A stretch of 64,000 nt of DNA from Marinomonas spartinae (GCF_016461715.1 NZ_JAEMUI010000015.1:1-64000); one strand, 5' to 3'. Positions 19,599 to 28,925 are shown, counted from the first letter of the stretch. Notes: generated from the letters alone by a model not told the origin. Numbers and translations: made by a program.

Positions 19599-21119
19599 AT
19601 GAAAACCGCTATGAATGAGACGATTAAAGCAATGCTGGAAAAATACAATGTCACACCAGAGACCCGCGCTTTTATTGAAGCTGGTCATCAGAAGATGTTT
19701 ATCGACGGTCAATTTGTCGATAGCGAGGATGGAGCGACGCTCAATATTGAAGACCCGTCCAATGGTGCGCATTTGTTGACAGTACCTAAAGCGACTGTAG
19801 CCGATTTGGACCGGGCCGTTGCCGCCGCTAACCGCGCATTCAGAACGGGCCCATGGGCAGAGATGAAGCCAAATGAGCGTCAAGCACTATTATTCCGCAT
19901 GGCCGATGTGATGGAAGCTCACGCTCAGACTTTGGCTGAACTGGAAGCAATTGACGCGGGTAAGGCGATCAGTGGTTGTCATGAAGTGGATATTGCTGGG
20001 TCGATCGACTTTTTGCGTTACATGGCCGGATGGACGACGAAGATAGAAGGCAGCACCCGTAACGTCTCCTGTCCTGGGGAAGCGTTTGGTTTTACCTTGA
20101 AAGAACCGATTGGCGTTGTTGGTGCGATTGTGCCATGGAACTGGCCGCTGAACATGGCGATGTGGAAAATGTGCGCACCGCTGGTGGTGGGTTGTACGAT
20201 TGTGCTGAAACCTGCAGAGATCACGCCGATGAGTATGATCTATTTAATGAGAATCTGGCAGGAAGCTGGATTACCGGATGGTGTGGTGAATATTGTCATT
20301 GGCACGGGGACTGAGATTGGTAGCCCTCTGGCCGGCCATCCAGGAATCAACAAAGTATCCTTCACTGGCTCAACACCCGTGGGTAAGCTGGTGGGGAAAG
20401 CCGCTTTGGAAAACATGAATCCTGCTACGTTAGAGTTAGGCGGAAAATCTGCCATGGTTGCTTTTGATGATGCCAATCTAGAGGATATCGTCACAGGAAC
20501 ATTGCAATCCGTTTTCTTTAATTCTGGTCAGACCTGTTCTGCTGGTTCGCGTCTATATGTTCAGCGTGGCTTATATGACCAAGCCGTTGCTGCCGTTGCA
20601 AAAGCGGCCAATGAGATGGTGATTGGCGATCCGCTTGATACGAGCATTACGCAAGGGCCACAAATTAGTCGTCGTCAACTGGATAAGATACTTAACTATA
20701 TTGAATCGGGTAAAGCCGAAGGCGCTCGATTGGTGTGCGGTGGCGAACAAGTGGATCGCCCTGGCTATTACATGCAGGCGACGGTATTTGCCGATTGTAA
20801 TAATTCAATGAAAATCGTACGCGAAGAGATCTTTGGCCCTGTACTGGCTGTTATTCCGTTTGAGACGGAAGAAGAGGCGGTGCGCCTAGCGAATGATTCG
20901 GATTATGGTCTTACAGCCTCTGTGTTTACTCAGGACGTGAGCCGAGCACATCGACTGATTAAGAAAATGGAAGCCGGTACGGTCTTTGTGAACACCCATG
21001 ATGCGATGGATTCTTCGTTGCCGTTTGGTGGTTACAAACAGTCGGGTATCGGCCGTGATTTGGGGCCTGAGCAATTAGAACACTTCCTACAAGTAAAAAC
21101 GGTGATCATGCAGTTATAA
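19599..21119 (+). CDS. NAD(P)-dependent aldehyde dehydrogenase
   Basis: 506 residues of the ALDH superfamily, closest in pattern to the PuuC/AldH/betaine-aldehyde group. Visible landmarks are PWNWPLNMAMWKM (the catalytic Asn region), KPAEITPMS, GSTPVGKLVG (Rossmann), LELGGKSAMV (general base Glu), FFNSGQTCSAGSR (nucleophile Cys) and EEIFGPVLAV. It oxidises an aldehyde to the acid in the cytoplasm. The context suggests the aldehyde released by the divergent phospho-lyase. A second ATG 12 bases downstream (19611) is an alternative start. The LuxR regulator gene follows after 72 bases. Confidence 0.92.
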   Translation: MKTAMNETIKAMLEKYNVTPETRAFIEAGHQKMFIDGQFVDSEDGATLNIEDPSNGAHLLTVPKATVADLDRAVAAANRAFRTGPWAEMKPNERQALLFRMADVMEAHAQTLAELEAIDAGKAISGCHEVDIAGSIDFLRYMAGWTTKIEGSTRNVSCPGEAFGFTLKEPIGVVGAIVPWNWPLNMAMWKMCAPLVVGCTIVLKPAEITPMSMIYLMRIWQEAGLPDGVVNIVIGTGTEIGSPLAGHPGINKVSFTGSTPVGKLVGKAALENMNPATLELGGKSAMVAFDDANLEDIVTGTLQSVFFNSGQTCSAGSRLYVQRGLYDQAVAAVAKAANEMVIGDPLDTSITQGPQISRRQLDKILNYIESGKAEGARLVCGGEQVDRPGYYMQATVFADCNNSMKIVREEIFGPVLAVIPFETEEEAVRLANDSDYGLTASVFTQDVSRAHRLIKKMEAGTVFVNTHDAMDSSLPFGGYKQSGIGRDLGPEQLEHFLQVKTVIMQL

Positions 21120-21191
21120 TGGGCTATTCGTTGCTGGGGGAATTTGTATGTCCTGCAACGGATAAAGCAGGCACATACAAATGAGGTACTG

Positions 21192-22022
21192 ATGAGCAGA
21201 ACAATACACCCAACAGCCATAGCAATGATTACCCGTTTGTCCGAAGGTTTGATCCAGCTCGTTCCACAGATCGGTAGTGAGGACTTTCCTCACTTACTGG
21301 TTGAAGTGATCAAGCTATTTGTTCCTGCGGATGAGATAACACTGATTTTATTTGAGGATAAGCCTGAAGTTTTGGTGTCGGAGAAAACCGAGCAGATAGG
21401 TAATCAGTCAATTGATATGTATCTTGCGGGGGCCTATTTACTGGACCCATTTTACCGCGCGAGTGTCGAGTTGACGCAAAGCCAATTTTTCACTTATGAC
21501 GAACTCGTCCCTGATGGGTTTCGTCAGAGTGAGTTCTACAAGCAGTATTTGGTTAAGATTGGACTTGAAGATGAGTGTGGCTATCTGATTATCTTCCCAG
21601 GAGGGCAGTTTCTGCATCTGAGTATTGGTCATGGTAGAGGGAGTTCGTCTCGCTTAACCCCCTCAGAACAGCAACTGCTTGACATTTTGACGCCTCTTAT
21701 TGATATGTTGTGTCAACAGCATTGGGGGGAACAACTGTCGAAACCCCTTAACCGTCAGTTAGATCAGGCATTAGCTAATTTTGGCTCCTCAAAACTGACA
21801 GAACGGGAATGTGCTGTTATCCGCATGGTATTACAGGGGTATTCTCCAGCAGCCATTGCCGACAAGCTATTTATCTCTCCGGGAACCGTACGGGTTCACT
21901 TGCGTAATAGCTACAAAAAACTTGATATCGGTTCTCAGCTTGATCTGCATAATTTGTTTATAGGTGCTTTGATGCAGTTTGAACACTATGAGGGAGGCGA
22001 TCCGTTAGAAGGGTTTTTCTGA
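21192..22022 (+). CDS. LuxR-family transcriptional regulator
   Basis: 276 residues from the ATG at 21192, which has AATGAGGTACTG upstream. The C-terminal LuxR helix-turn-helix is clear (LTERECAVIRMVLQGYSPAAIADKL, then FISPGTVRVHLRNSYKKLDI). The N-terminal 190 residues have no receiver Asp and do not match acyl-homoserine-lactone domains; they look like a ligand-binding region of the type found beside catabolic aldehyde dehydrogenase genes. It is likely the local regulator of the kinase-phospho-lyase/ALDH/SDR genes. The target may be the palindrome at 19471. Confidence 0.85.
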   Translation: MSRTIHPTAIAMITRLSEGLIQLVPQIGSEDFPHLLVEVIKLFVPADEITLILFEDKPEVLVSEKTEQIGNQSIDMYLAGAYLLDPFYRASVELTQSQFFTYDELVPDGFRQSEFYKQYLVKIGLEDECGYLIIFPGGQFLHLSIGHGRGSSSRLTPSEQQLLDILTPLIDMLCQQHWGEQLSKPLNRQLDQALANFGSSKLTERECAVIRMVLQGYSPAAIADKLFISPGTVRVHLRNSYKKLDIGSQLDLHNLFIGALMQFEHYEGGDPLEGFF

Positions 22023-22127
22023 CCGCTCGATGCTTGTTGATGTTGTATCAAAAAGTAGGACGTTAGGAAAACGCTATATAATATCATCGGCACTGGCATT
22101 ATCGCCGACACAATTTTAGAGGTATGA

Positions 22128-22883
22128 ATGTTTTCTCTTAAAGGATTAAATGCCCTGATTACAGGTGGTACTTCAGGTATCGGATTGGCAAGCGCAAGAC
22201 GCTTTGCCGCTGCAGGCGCCAAGGTGGCGATCGTTGGTCGTCGTGATGGAACACATCTCGCCGATGAAATAAACGGAATATTCCTGCAAGCAGATGTGAC
22301 CGATGAGGATCAGTTGCGCGCGTGTTTCGAGGAAGCGCAGGCACGCATGGGCAAGCTCGATATTGTTATGAACAATGCCGGAATTGAAAATTCTGGGCCG
22401 ACCATTGCCGAGCAAAGTGCCGATGAGTTTCAACGAATCTTGGAGATCAATGTAAAAGCGGTCTTCAACGGCTTGCGCTTTGCGCCGCTACATATGAATG
22501 ACGGTGGGTCGATTATCAATACGTCGTCCGACGTGTCAAAAGTCGGTTATCCCGGTTACGGTCAATACTCCGCAACCAAGTCAGCGGTTTGTAGTTTAAC
22601 GCGAGTGGCTGCTATGGAATTGGTTCCGCGAAAGATTCGAGTGAATGCGATCTGCCCAGCCTCCATATGGACCGAGATGCTGTATCCTGGCCATCCTGAA
22701 GTGGTAATGACCGAGCGAACAAGCCCCATGAGCAGGGTTGGTCAACCTGAGGAGGTGGCGGCACTATGTCATTTTCTTGCTGCGCCTGACTGTAGCTACT
22801 TGACGGGTCAATCAATCAACGTCGATGGCGGACTGTCGGCAGGTATGGCAGATCACACTTTTGAGAGATTGATGCGGGACTGA
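22128..22883 (+). CDS. SDR-family oxidoreductase
   Basis: 251 residues, a classical short-chain dehydrogenase. The cofactor motif [14 protein letters not shown] is at the N-terminus, with the NNAGIE motif near residue 83, a catalytic Ser in INTSSDVSK, and [11 protein letters not shown] (Tyr and Lys of the YxxxK active site). The C-terminus ends with the usual [10 protein letters not shown]. The substrate is unknown. The ATG has TTTAGAGGT upstream. It follows the LuxR gene by 105 bases on the same strand and probably belongs to the same catabolic locus. Confidence 0.88.
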   Translation: MFSLKGLNALITGGTSGIGLASARRFAAAGAKVAIVGRRDGTHLADEINGIFLQADVTDEDQLRACFEEAQARMGKLDIVMNNAGIENSGPTIAEQSADEFQRILEINVKAVFNGLRFAPLHMNDGGSIINTSSDVSKVGYPGYGQYSATKSAVCSLTRVAAMELVPRKIRVNAICPASIWTEMLYPGHPEVVMTERTSPMSRVGQPEEVAALCHFLAAPDCSYLTGQSINVDGGLSAGMADHTFERLMRD

Positions 22884-22969
22884 AAGCGTTTAGAAGGAGG
22901 CCGGACAAATTAAGCAAGCTGACGCTAAAATGCGCAGCTTCATTCAGCATTATGTGATTGGAGATTACA

Positions 22970-23386
22970 TTGAATATCGAATACAAAGTGAATAAGCAAA
23001 TTTCGGCCGAGGAATTTATAGACTTACTTAAGCGCTCAACATTGGGGGAGCGCAGACCAATTGAAAACATCAAATGTATCAATGGTATGCTGGAAAACAG
23101 CAATCTTATTATCACAGCGTGGGACGGCAGCAAGCTTGTTGGTGTTGCTCGCTCTGTTACAGATTTCCATTATTGCTGCTATCTGTCAGATCTAGCGGTT
23201 GATGAAGAATATCAAAGGTTGGGTATAGGTAAGCAGTTACAGGTTCAAACACAAGGCCACATAGAGCCGACTTGTAAACTGTTTCTCATCGCCGCCCCGG
23301 CAGCCAATGACTATTATGGGCCACTTGGTTACACCAAAAATGAGCGTTGTTGGGTGCTAGAACGTGGCCGTAAAATTATCACATAA
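22970..23386 (+). CDS. GNAT-family N-acetyltransferase (truncated copy at 52.9 kb)
   Basis: 138 residues from a TTG at 22970, supported by TTGGAGATTACA; the same bases occur before the broken copy at 52892. The GNAT motif A is YLSDLAVDEEYQRLGIGKQLQ (about residues 65-85) and motif B is NDYYGPLGY. The substrate is unknown. The stop TAA is part of TAACAA, which opens a VCR-like attC remnant, so the gene is probably an old integron cassette. A 5' fragment of a close paralogue, with an in-frame stop, lies at 52892-53018. Confidence 0.8.
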   Translation: MNIEYKVNKQISAEEFIDLLKRSTLGERRPIENIKCINGMLENSNLIITAWDGSKLVGVARSVTDFHYCCYLSDLAVDEEYQRLGIGKQLQVQTQGHIEPTCKLFLIAAPAANDYYGPLGYTKNERCWVLERGRKIIT

Positions 23387-23460
23387 CAATCATTAAGAGG
23401 GATTTTTAACGCTTGACATGGTCAGTCTGAGTCAGTTTTAGTGTTTACGGCACAATGCAC
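23382..23460 (+). other. VCR-like attC remnant
   Basis: The sequence runs from CATAACAATCATTAAGAGGG through TTTTTAACGCTTGACAT to TTTTAGTGTTTACGGC. It resembles the left and central parts of the long attC sites of Vibrio-type chromosomal integrons. The right arm with GGGCGTTA is not recognisable, so the site is probably inactive. Confidence 0.4.
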
Positions 23461-23519
23461 AAGCCTTTGTATTGTGTTATCTGCTACTTAACAAGTCGGT
23501 ATGTGAAGGAATAGGTAAC

Positions 23520-23966
23520 ATGGAAATTAAGAAGCTTCAAAAAGCCGATCTAGAAGGGTTGTTACGACTTTACAGGCACCTTCATCTTGATGACGAACAC
23601 CTCGAATTTGAAAAGGCTTCAGAAATATGGGCACAGTCAGCGAAAAACGACGCTATTTCCTACTGGGGCCTTTTTCTAAAAAGTACGCTTGTGAGTTCCT
23701 GTCAGCTAGTTCAAGTGCCAAATCTGACTCGGGGTGGTAGACCGTATTGTTTGATAGAGAATGTGGTGACGCACCCAGAGTACAGAAATAGAGGATATGG
23801 TAAAACACTTTTAACCTCAGTTTTGGACTATGTCTGGTCACAGGGATGTTATAAAACGATGTTAATGACAGGTCGTAGCGAGGAAAGTGTATTGGAATTC
23901 TATGAAAGGGTGGGATTTAATGGTCGTGAAAAACAGGCATTCATCGCAAAGCCAAGCAATATATAA
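23520..23966 (+). CDS. GNAT-family N-acetyltransferase
   Basis: 148 residues from the ATG at 23520 (GAAGGAATAGG upstream). It shows LIENVVTHPEYRNRGYGKTLL (acetyl-CoA loop RxxGxG) and the C-terminal LEFYERVGF. The substrate is unknown. The gene lies between the VCR-like remnant and a further small accessory gene, typical of cassette cargo. Confidence 0.85.
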   Translation: MEIKKLQKADLEGLLRLYRHLHLDDEHLEFEKASEIWAQSAKNDAISYWGLFLKSTLVSSCQLVQVPNLTRGGRPYCLIENVVTHPEYRNRGYGKTLLTSVLDYVWSQGCYKTMLMTGRSEESVLEFYERVGFNGREKQAFIAKPSNI

Positions 23967-24086
23967 CCGTTTCCCCATGTGCGATATCCGTTCCGTCGCC
24001 TTTTTTGTGATAGCTATACCACAAAAAATTCCAACGACACTACGGCGCCATTGGTGGGCGTTACACAAAAAGGAGATTTCAAAACC

Positions 24087-24302
24087 ATGGAAAAGTTTGA
24101 TTGGCATAAAAATCCAATAGATGATTATACAATAATCACGGATAGTTATAAAACAACCCAGAATGTCCGTAGATATTTCAAATCGAAATTTGGTGAATCG
24201 TTTAAATTTGATCGTACTTTTATGGATTGGATGAAGAATGCAACTGGCTTGACTATGGCTGACGCTGCACAAGAGTGGATTAGACGCCAAGCATCAAAAT
24301 AA
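24087..24302 (+). CDS. DUF6434-like small protein
   Basis: 71 residues from the ATG at 24087, with a strong AAAAGGAGAT upstream. The sequence FDWHKNPIDDYTIITDSYK followed by TQNVRRYFKSKFGESFKFDR and DAAQEWIRRQ matches my memory of the DUF6434 domain, which occurs alone or beside SAP domains. No biochemical function is known to me. The protein is basic and helical, compatible with nucleic-acid binding, which is speculation. Confidence 0.65.
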   Translation: MEKFDWHKNPIDDYTIITDSYKTTQNVRRYFKSKFGESFKFDRTFMDWMKNATGLTMADAAQEWIRRQASK

Positions 24303-24415
24303 GTTATTAACCAAACATTCTTACTTATGTAGGGTCGCGTAGAGAGGTCTTGTATAACAAAATATTAGCCTCAAAATGCCCTACGAGCGAATAAAAAATT
24401 TGGTAGGATTTAATT

Positions 24416-24796
24416 ATGATTACAGCAGATAGTGAATTAAAACCCTATAAAACAAAATTTACAAACAGTGCGGCTACCTCATTTAGCGATAATACAGCAG
24501 ATAAAGGCGGAGATGGTGACGGCTTCAGACCTCATGAGCTACTTGAAGCTGCATTTGCTTGTTGCATGAATATGTCGGTACGAATGTACGCAGACAAACA
24601 GTCAATCAACCTAGACTCTGTTACAACACATGTCACTATTGATCGAACTGAACCTGGTGAAGCGTGCTTTGAGTACAGTATTCAATTAAATGGAGATATA
24701 TCGGAAAAAGAAACCAACGATATTTTGGAAATGGTAAAAAATTGTCCTGTTCGAAAAACGCTGTCATCAACATTATCGTTTAAAATAAAAGGCTAA
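24416..24796 (+). CDS. OsmC-family peroxiredoxin-like protein
   Basis: 126 residues. Signatures of the OsmC/Ohr fold are GFRPHELLEAAFACCMNMSV (first redox Cys in the helix) and MVKNCPVRKTL (second Cys). This two-Cys arrangement reduces organic or fatty-acid hydroperoxides in OsmC/Ohr proteins. It has an ATG start with TAGGATT upstream and appears monocistronic. Confidence 0.85.
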   Translation: MITADSELKPYKTKFTNSAATSFSDNTADKGGDGDGFRPHELLEAAFACCMNMSVRMYADKQSINLDSVTTHVTIDRTEPGEACFEYSIQLNGDISEKETNDILEMVKNCPVRKTLSSTLSFKIKG

Positions 24797-24827
24797 TAAA
24801 GTGTTGTTACGCTACCCCATGGAATAG

Positions 24828-24855
24828 GAAGCTAGCCTCGTGGGAAGTTATTATG
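24828..24855 (+). repeat. Dispersed repeat, short copy C
   Basis: GAAGCTAGCCTCGTGGGAAG and the bases that follow resemble the last 30 bases of the repeat pair at 32668-32748 and 35078-35161. Confidence 0.5.
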
Positions 24856-24891
24856 TCTGAGCAATCAAACCTATGGATCAGCTACTCAAAT

Positions 24892-25752
24892 CTACATTTC
24901 AGATTTTATAAGCGTTAAAAAAGCCTCTTTGGCGGGATGGTGACCTGTTTCCTTGTTCCATATAAAATAATTATGGATGGGGTTCAATGCCGCAAAAGAA
25001 TACCCTTTTATCCCGCCAATAAGCTTGAACTGTTCAAATACTCCCTTGGGAACTAAGGAGACGCCTGCACCGGAGCTCACGCAGCCAAGAATGGTGCCAT
25101 AGCTTGCGATGCTTGTTATGGGCACTGAAATACCACTTTCTGATAACCAATTCTCCAAGGCTTTTCGATAGGGACAACCTTCAGGCCACATATAGATGTT
25201 TTTACCAACGAGGCTTTCAGGAGACTCAATATTGTTAAAGGCGGAAGAAGCAATCACAACCAGATCCTCCCAATAAATGGCTTCACAATGCAGTGATGGG
25301 TGAGCTGTCTTGACCGCAATAATGGCACCGTCCAGTTCATGCTTTACGACCTTGTTCTCCAAATTTTTCCATGTGTCGGTAGAAAATTCGATATTCACCG
25401 ATGGATACGATAGATGATAAGACGACAATAACTTCGGTAGTCTGCTCGTTGCTGAGGACTCTATTGCACCAATACTAAGTGTCCCTATAGGAGAGGATCC
25501 AGCGCCAATGGACCTTTTGGCCTCTTCACAAAGTGAGAGGATTTTATTTGTATATTCTAAGAAAACTTCACCAGAAGGACTAAGAACCAGGCCACGTCCT
25601 TTTCTAATAAACAGTGGCTCTCCTAACTCTTCCTCTAAATTCTTAATTCTAGTGGTTATGTTCGAAGGGACACAGTGAAGCTGCTCAGCCGCTCTTGCAA
25701 TGCTGCCATTATCTGTAATTTTCTTGAACATGCGCAGTTGAGATAATTCCAT
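24892..25752 (-). CDS. LysR-family transcriptional regulator
   Basis: 286 residues. The N-terminal winged helix-turn-helix is clear (MELSQLRMFKKITDNGSIARAAEQLH, then CVPSNITTRIKNLEEELGEPLF). The effector domain follows from about residue 90 (IGTLSIGAIESSATSRLPKLL). It is transcribed divergently from the TSUP permease, with about 320 bases between them, so it probably controls that gene. The effector is unknown. Confidence 0.9.
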   Translation of the reverse strand: MELSQLRMFKKITDNGSIARAAEQLHCVPSNITTRIKNLEEELGEPLFIRKGRGLVLSPSGEVFLEYTNKILSLCEEAKRSIGAGSSPIGTLSIGAIESSATSRLPKLLSSYHLSYPSVNIEFSTDTWKNLENKVVKHELDGAIIAVKTAHPSLHCEAIYWEDLVVIASSAFNNIESPESLVGKNIYMWPEGCPYRKALENWLSESGISVPITSIASYGTILGCVSSGAGVSLVPKGVFEQFKLIGGIKGYSFAALNPIHNYFIWNKETGHHPAKEAFLTLIKSEM

Positions 25753-25893
25753 GACCGATCACTTAAAATGAATTTACCAATCAATATAAGTCACTTTTAT
25801 TTATCTTTCTAGCCGATTAATTTGGGTATGTATCAAGGCGTCATATAAAGGCGCGGCAAATCATGCAAATTGAGACCGACGAAAGGGACTGAC

Positions 25894-26010
25894 ATGAATA
25901 AAACGACGCTAGAAAGATCAGCAGATTGTTTGCTTTCTGAACAAACGACCTCTTATGGAATGCTGGAATTTGAGCAGACTTTTCTTGCAAAACGGCCATT
26001 AACGAAATAA
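25894..26010 (+). CDS. Possible small protein (38 residues) in the divergent LysR/TSUP region
   Basis: An ATG at 25894, preceded by GAAAGGGACTGAC, opens a 38-residue frame (MNKTTLERSADCLLSEQ ... AKRPLTK) ending 61 bases before the permease start. It has no recognised family. It could be a leader peptide, a small protein or chance. Confidence 0.3.
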   Translation: MNKTTLERSADCLLSEQTTSYGMLEFEQTFLAKRPLTK

Positions 26011-26071
26011 CGCCTCCCTTCAATATACCCCTTGTCACCGTTTTGGCAGGGCGCTCTAGGGTAAGAAAAAT

Positions 26072-26833
26072 ATGGTAATGGATCTTTATACATTAGGGTT
26101 CTTTTCTTTTTGTGGTGGGCTAATTGATGCCGCTGTCGGTGGTGGCGGATTAGTTTTGATGCCTGCCTTGCTCCATGCGTTACCAGATTACGGGTTAACG
26201 ACGGTATTTGGCACAAACAAATTTGCCGTATGGGCTGGAACGCTCTCTTCTATATTTCGGTATGCAAAAGGTGTCAAGATCGTATGGAAAATCATGATTC
26301 CGACTGCTTTGTCTGCTTTCTTTTTTTCTTACTTAGGCGCCATGTCTGTTTCTTTGATTCCCAAAGAAACGATGCAGGTTGTGGTGTTTATTCTTCTTGT
26401 CACAATGGCCATATATACCTTCATAAAAAAGGATCTAGGAAGGGAGCATCAGCACGTAGAAGTCAGTAGCAAAGAGATCGCCAAGGGAATAATCTTTGGA
26501 AGTTTGATTGGCTTTTACGATGGGTTATTCGGACCAGGTAGTGGTAGCTTTCTCATTTTCCTATTTGTTCGAGGGTTTGGATTCGATTTCTTAAATGCCT
26601 CGGCATCGGCAAAATTAATTAATATGGGAACGTTCACAGCAGCCCTTTTGTTCTTTATCCCGTCAGGCAATGTCCTATGGGATGTGGGCCTCTTCGTCGC
26701 TGGTTGCAATATTCTTGGGGCTCTTGTTGGTGTATTTCTGGCAATTAGGTATGGAAGTCGCTTTATCCGCATTGGCTTTTTAATTCTGCTTACTTTCTTG
26801 ATTGGAAGAATGGGACTGAATATTTTGCTTTAA
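26072..26833 (+). CDS. TSUP (TauE/SafE) family membrane permease
   Basis: 253 residues, about eight hydrophobic helices. The two TSUP repeats each begin with the typical glycine-rich stretch: FCGGLIDAAVGGGGLVLMPALL at the N-terminus and GSLIGFYDGLFGPGSGSFLIFL in the middle. TSUP proteins export or import sulfur-containing or small organic anions (sulfite, taurine, sulfoacetate) across the inner membrane. The adjacent divergent LysR gene is the likely regulator. The start may be the ATG at 26072 or at 26078. Confidence 0.88.
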   Translation: MVMDLYTLGFFSFCGGLIDAAVGGGGLVLMPALLHALPDYGLTTVFGTNKFAVWAGTLSSIFRYAKGVKIVWKIMIPTALSAFFFSYLGAMSVSLIPKETMQVVVFILLVTMAIYTFIKKDLGREHQHVEVSSKEIAKGIIFGSLIGFYDGLFGPGSGSFLIFLFVRGFGFDFLNASASAKLINMGTFTAALLFFIPSGNVLWDVGLFVAGCNILGALVGVFLAIRYGSRFIRIGFLILLTFLIGRMGLNILL

Positions 26834-26942
26834 TCGTGGTATACAGAACTCTATATTAGCTGGTAAAGGCTTTAGGGGGGACAACAGAACGAGTAAACAT
26901 AGCAAGGCAAGGTAAAAATGATTGAGGTGTTATGTGGAAAGT

Positions 26943-27392
26943 ATGAAATTCGAACACAAGAAAGTAGAACCTAGTAACGAAGACTTTCAATTGCTTGTTG
27001 CTGAGTTGAACAGGTCGCTTAGTCGGATTACTGGTGATTCAGGTGAAAGCTCGTTTTTACCTGAGGTTTTTGATTCATCGAAAGATGGGTGTATTGTAGT
27101 CTATCTAAACAAATTCTCTGTAGCGTGTGGGGTATTTAGACATTATCAAAATGAAGTCTGTGAACTAAAGCGAATGTACTCTAATACATCTGGTGCGGGG
27201 TCTTATTTGCTTGAGCAGCTTGAATGTTATGCGGTTGAAAAAGGCTATAAAAAAGCTGTTCTGTCTACACGTAGAGTGAACTTAAAAGCGGTAAACTTCT
27301 ATCAACGTAACTCTTACTCAGAATCGCGTGCATACGGTAAATATGTTGGCGTAAAACGGTCAATTTGTTTATCAAAGGTGCTAGTTACATAA
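26943..27392 (+). CDS. GNAT-family N-acetyltransferase
   Basis: 149 residues from the ATG at 26943 (GTGGAAAG upstream; the TTG at 26922 seems too early). It shows the GNAT core: CELKRMYSNTSGAGSYLLEQLE, with the Q/RxxGxG-like loop altered to NTSGAGSY, then NLKAVNFYQRNSY. The substrate is unknown. An attC-end-like GAGGTGTTATGTG precedes the start, and the stop codon lies within TAACAA, hints of a former integron cassette. Confidence 0.75.
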   Translation: MKFEHKKVEPSNEDFQLLVAELNRSLSRITGDSGESSFLPEVFDSSKDGCIVVYLNKFSVACGVFRHYQNEVCELKRMYSNTSGAGSYLLEQLECYAVEKGYKKAVLSTRRVNLKAVNFYQRNSYSESRAYGKYVGVKRSICLSKVLVT

Positions 27393-27480
27393 CAATTTAT
27401 ATCTACGTATCACAAAAGTTTGACTATAAATTCGAAGGGCGGTTCGTTGTTTCCTTTTAATTTAATTGTTCGCGTTGCGA

Positions 27481-27516
27481 AACTTAATTCTCCGCTCATT
27501 CTGGGAGAATTAAGTT
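27481..27516. terminator. Perfect 13-bp inverted repeat, probable bidirectional terminator
   Basis: AACTTAATTCTCC pairs exactly with GGAGAATTAAGTT across a ten-base loop. It lies between convergent genes (GNAT plus, FAD monooxygenase minus). No long T-tract follows, so termination strength is uncertain. Confidence 0.6.
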
Positions 27517-27588
27517 ATGAACCCATTATCTATACTCCTTCACAACTTGTGGCCGAAAACAGATCAGGCTAAATTAATGCCGTGTTTT

Positions 27589-28710
27589 TTAATCCATCTC
27601 CGTTAGCAATTTTCGCCATCCTACAACATTGGCAGGGCCTTTTAGACGAATTATGGTATTGCGAATAAATCGCCCGATAGGCGAGCGGCCTAGACCTGCT
27701 AACTTAATAATTTTATTCGACTCTTTAACGGTCCAAGTGACTCTGTCGGCTCTTTTCTGCTGATATTGTTTTAAAGCATCATGCAGTTCATGTTGCTCTA
27801 AAAAATCCGCTAAACAGTTGATATCTTCTAAAGACATGCCAGCCCCTTGTTGCAAACTTGGCGGACAACCATGTAAGGCATCACCGACTAACACCACCCG
27901 ATTAAAAAGCGGCTCTGTGTGTTGCACGGTCTTTAACTGACCAAGCACTATGTGTTGATCCTCATTCAGGCTGTTAACGCATTCAGTAACGGGTGATGCA
28001 TACTCAGAAAAAACTTCTTGAATGGCTTTATTGCTTGCTAACGAGGCAAACTTGCCGTCTTCATCCATAATTTGGCCGTAACAATAGACTTCATCTTCAC
28101 TGATGGGGTAAATCATAAAGGCTGATTCATTACCAACATAGTAAGTTGGCTGAATACCTACCACAGGCTTTTTAGCCGTGAATCTCCAGTTGGTGACTTT
28201 ATGAGTTAGGGGTGCAGAATTGGGTTGCACCATCTGTCTAACTGAAGAATTAATACCATCCGCTGCGACCACCAAATCATAGGTTTTTGTCTCACCAGAT
28301 TGGAAAGTCACAAGTACTTCGTTGTTATCTTGTTTAATGTCTTCAGGCCATGTGTTTAGTTGCACATCTTCTGCTATGTCCTTTCTCAACAAAGACATAA
28401 GGTCATCGCGCTTCAACGCAACAAAAGGGGCTTTATTTAATGGGGCGGTATGCAAAGAAGCGCTCGCCAAGGTTTTGCCTGATGATAAGGCATATTCAAT
28501 TTGATCAACTTGATAGGCAAGATTGAGAACGGGTTTACTCAGGCCTAGTTTATCCAGTGCCAGCATGGCGTTAGCGGGCAAACATATTGCTGCACCTTCG
28601 CTACTGAGTGTTGCTGACTTTTCAATGATATCTATTGTGAAACCTAATGGTTTCAAACGTCGATATAATGCACAGCCTGCCACTCCGGCCCCGACAATTA
28701 ACACCCGCAT
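27589..28710 (-). CDS. FAD-dependent aromatic-ring-type monooxygenase
   Basis: 373 residues, a class A flavoprotein monooxygenase. The dinucleotide fold is RVLIVGAGVAGCALYRRL at the N-terminus, the DG motif is VVAADGINSSVRQ near residue 160, and the second FAD motif is VLVGDALHGCPPSLQQGAGM. Such enzymes hydroxylate aromatic or polyketide-like substrates using NAD(P)H and oxygen. No pathway genes adjoin it, so the substrate is unknown. An ATG start lies at 28710. Confidence 0.88.
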   Translation of the reverse strand: MRVLIVGAGVAGCALYRRLKPLGFTIDIIEKSATLSSEGAAICLPANAMLALDKLGLSKPVLNLAYQVDQIEYALSSGKTLASASLHTAPLNKAPFVALKRDDLMSLLRKDIAEDVQLNTWPEDIKQDNNEVLVTFQSGETKTYDLVVAADGINSSVRQMVQPNSAPLTHKVTNWRFTAKKPVVGIQPTYYVGNESAFMIYPISEDEVYCYGQIMDEDGKFASLASNKAIQEVFSEYASPVTECVNSLNEDQHIVLGQLKTVQHTEPLFNRVVLVGDALHGCPPSLQQGAGMSLEDINCLADFLEQHELHDALKQYQQKRADRVTWTVKESNKIIKLAGLGRSPIGRFIRNTIIRLKGPANVVGWRKLLTEMD

Positions 28711-28925
28711 TAAATGACTCTCTTGGTTGATTTAAGTTGGCCGTATTTTATAACGAGAGGCGATCAACTATCGATAGTCTCAGTATTATAAAACTAAAAA
28801 AGTCATATAAATTATAGTTTTATGCGTTTAGGGAGCGTGATAGAGTTGGCAAAGACCTCGTTTAGGCATGGGGTTTTCAGCCTATATTCGTGGAGGTTTC
28901 TTCTGAAGGGAAAAGGGGATGATGT

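Noticed and set aside
19380-19883. 167-codon minus-strand frame upstream of the kinase-aminotransferase gene
   Set aside because: Most of it is antisense to the aldehyde dehydrogenase gene and it has no family motifs or ribosome-binding site.
24303-24415. GTAGGG/CCCTAC complementarity suggesting an attC
   Set aside because: Cores do not match RYYYAAC or GTTRRRY and the arms are short.
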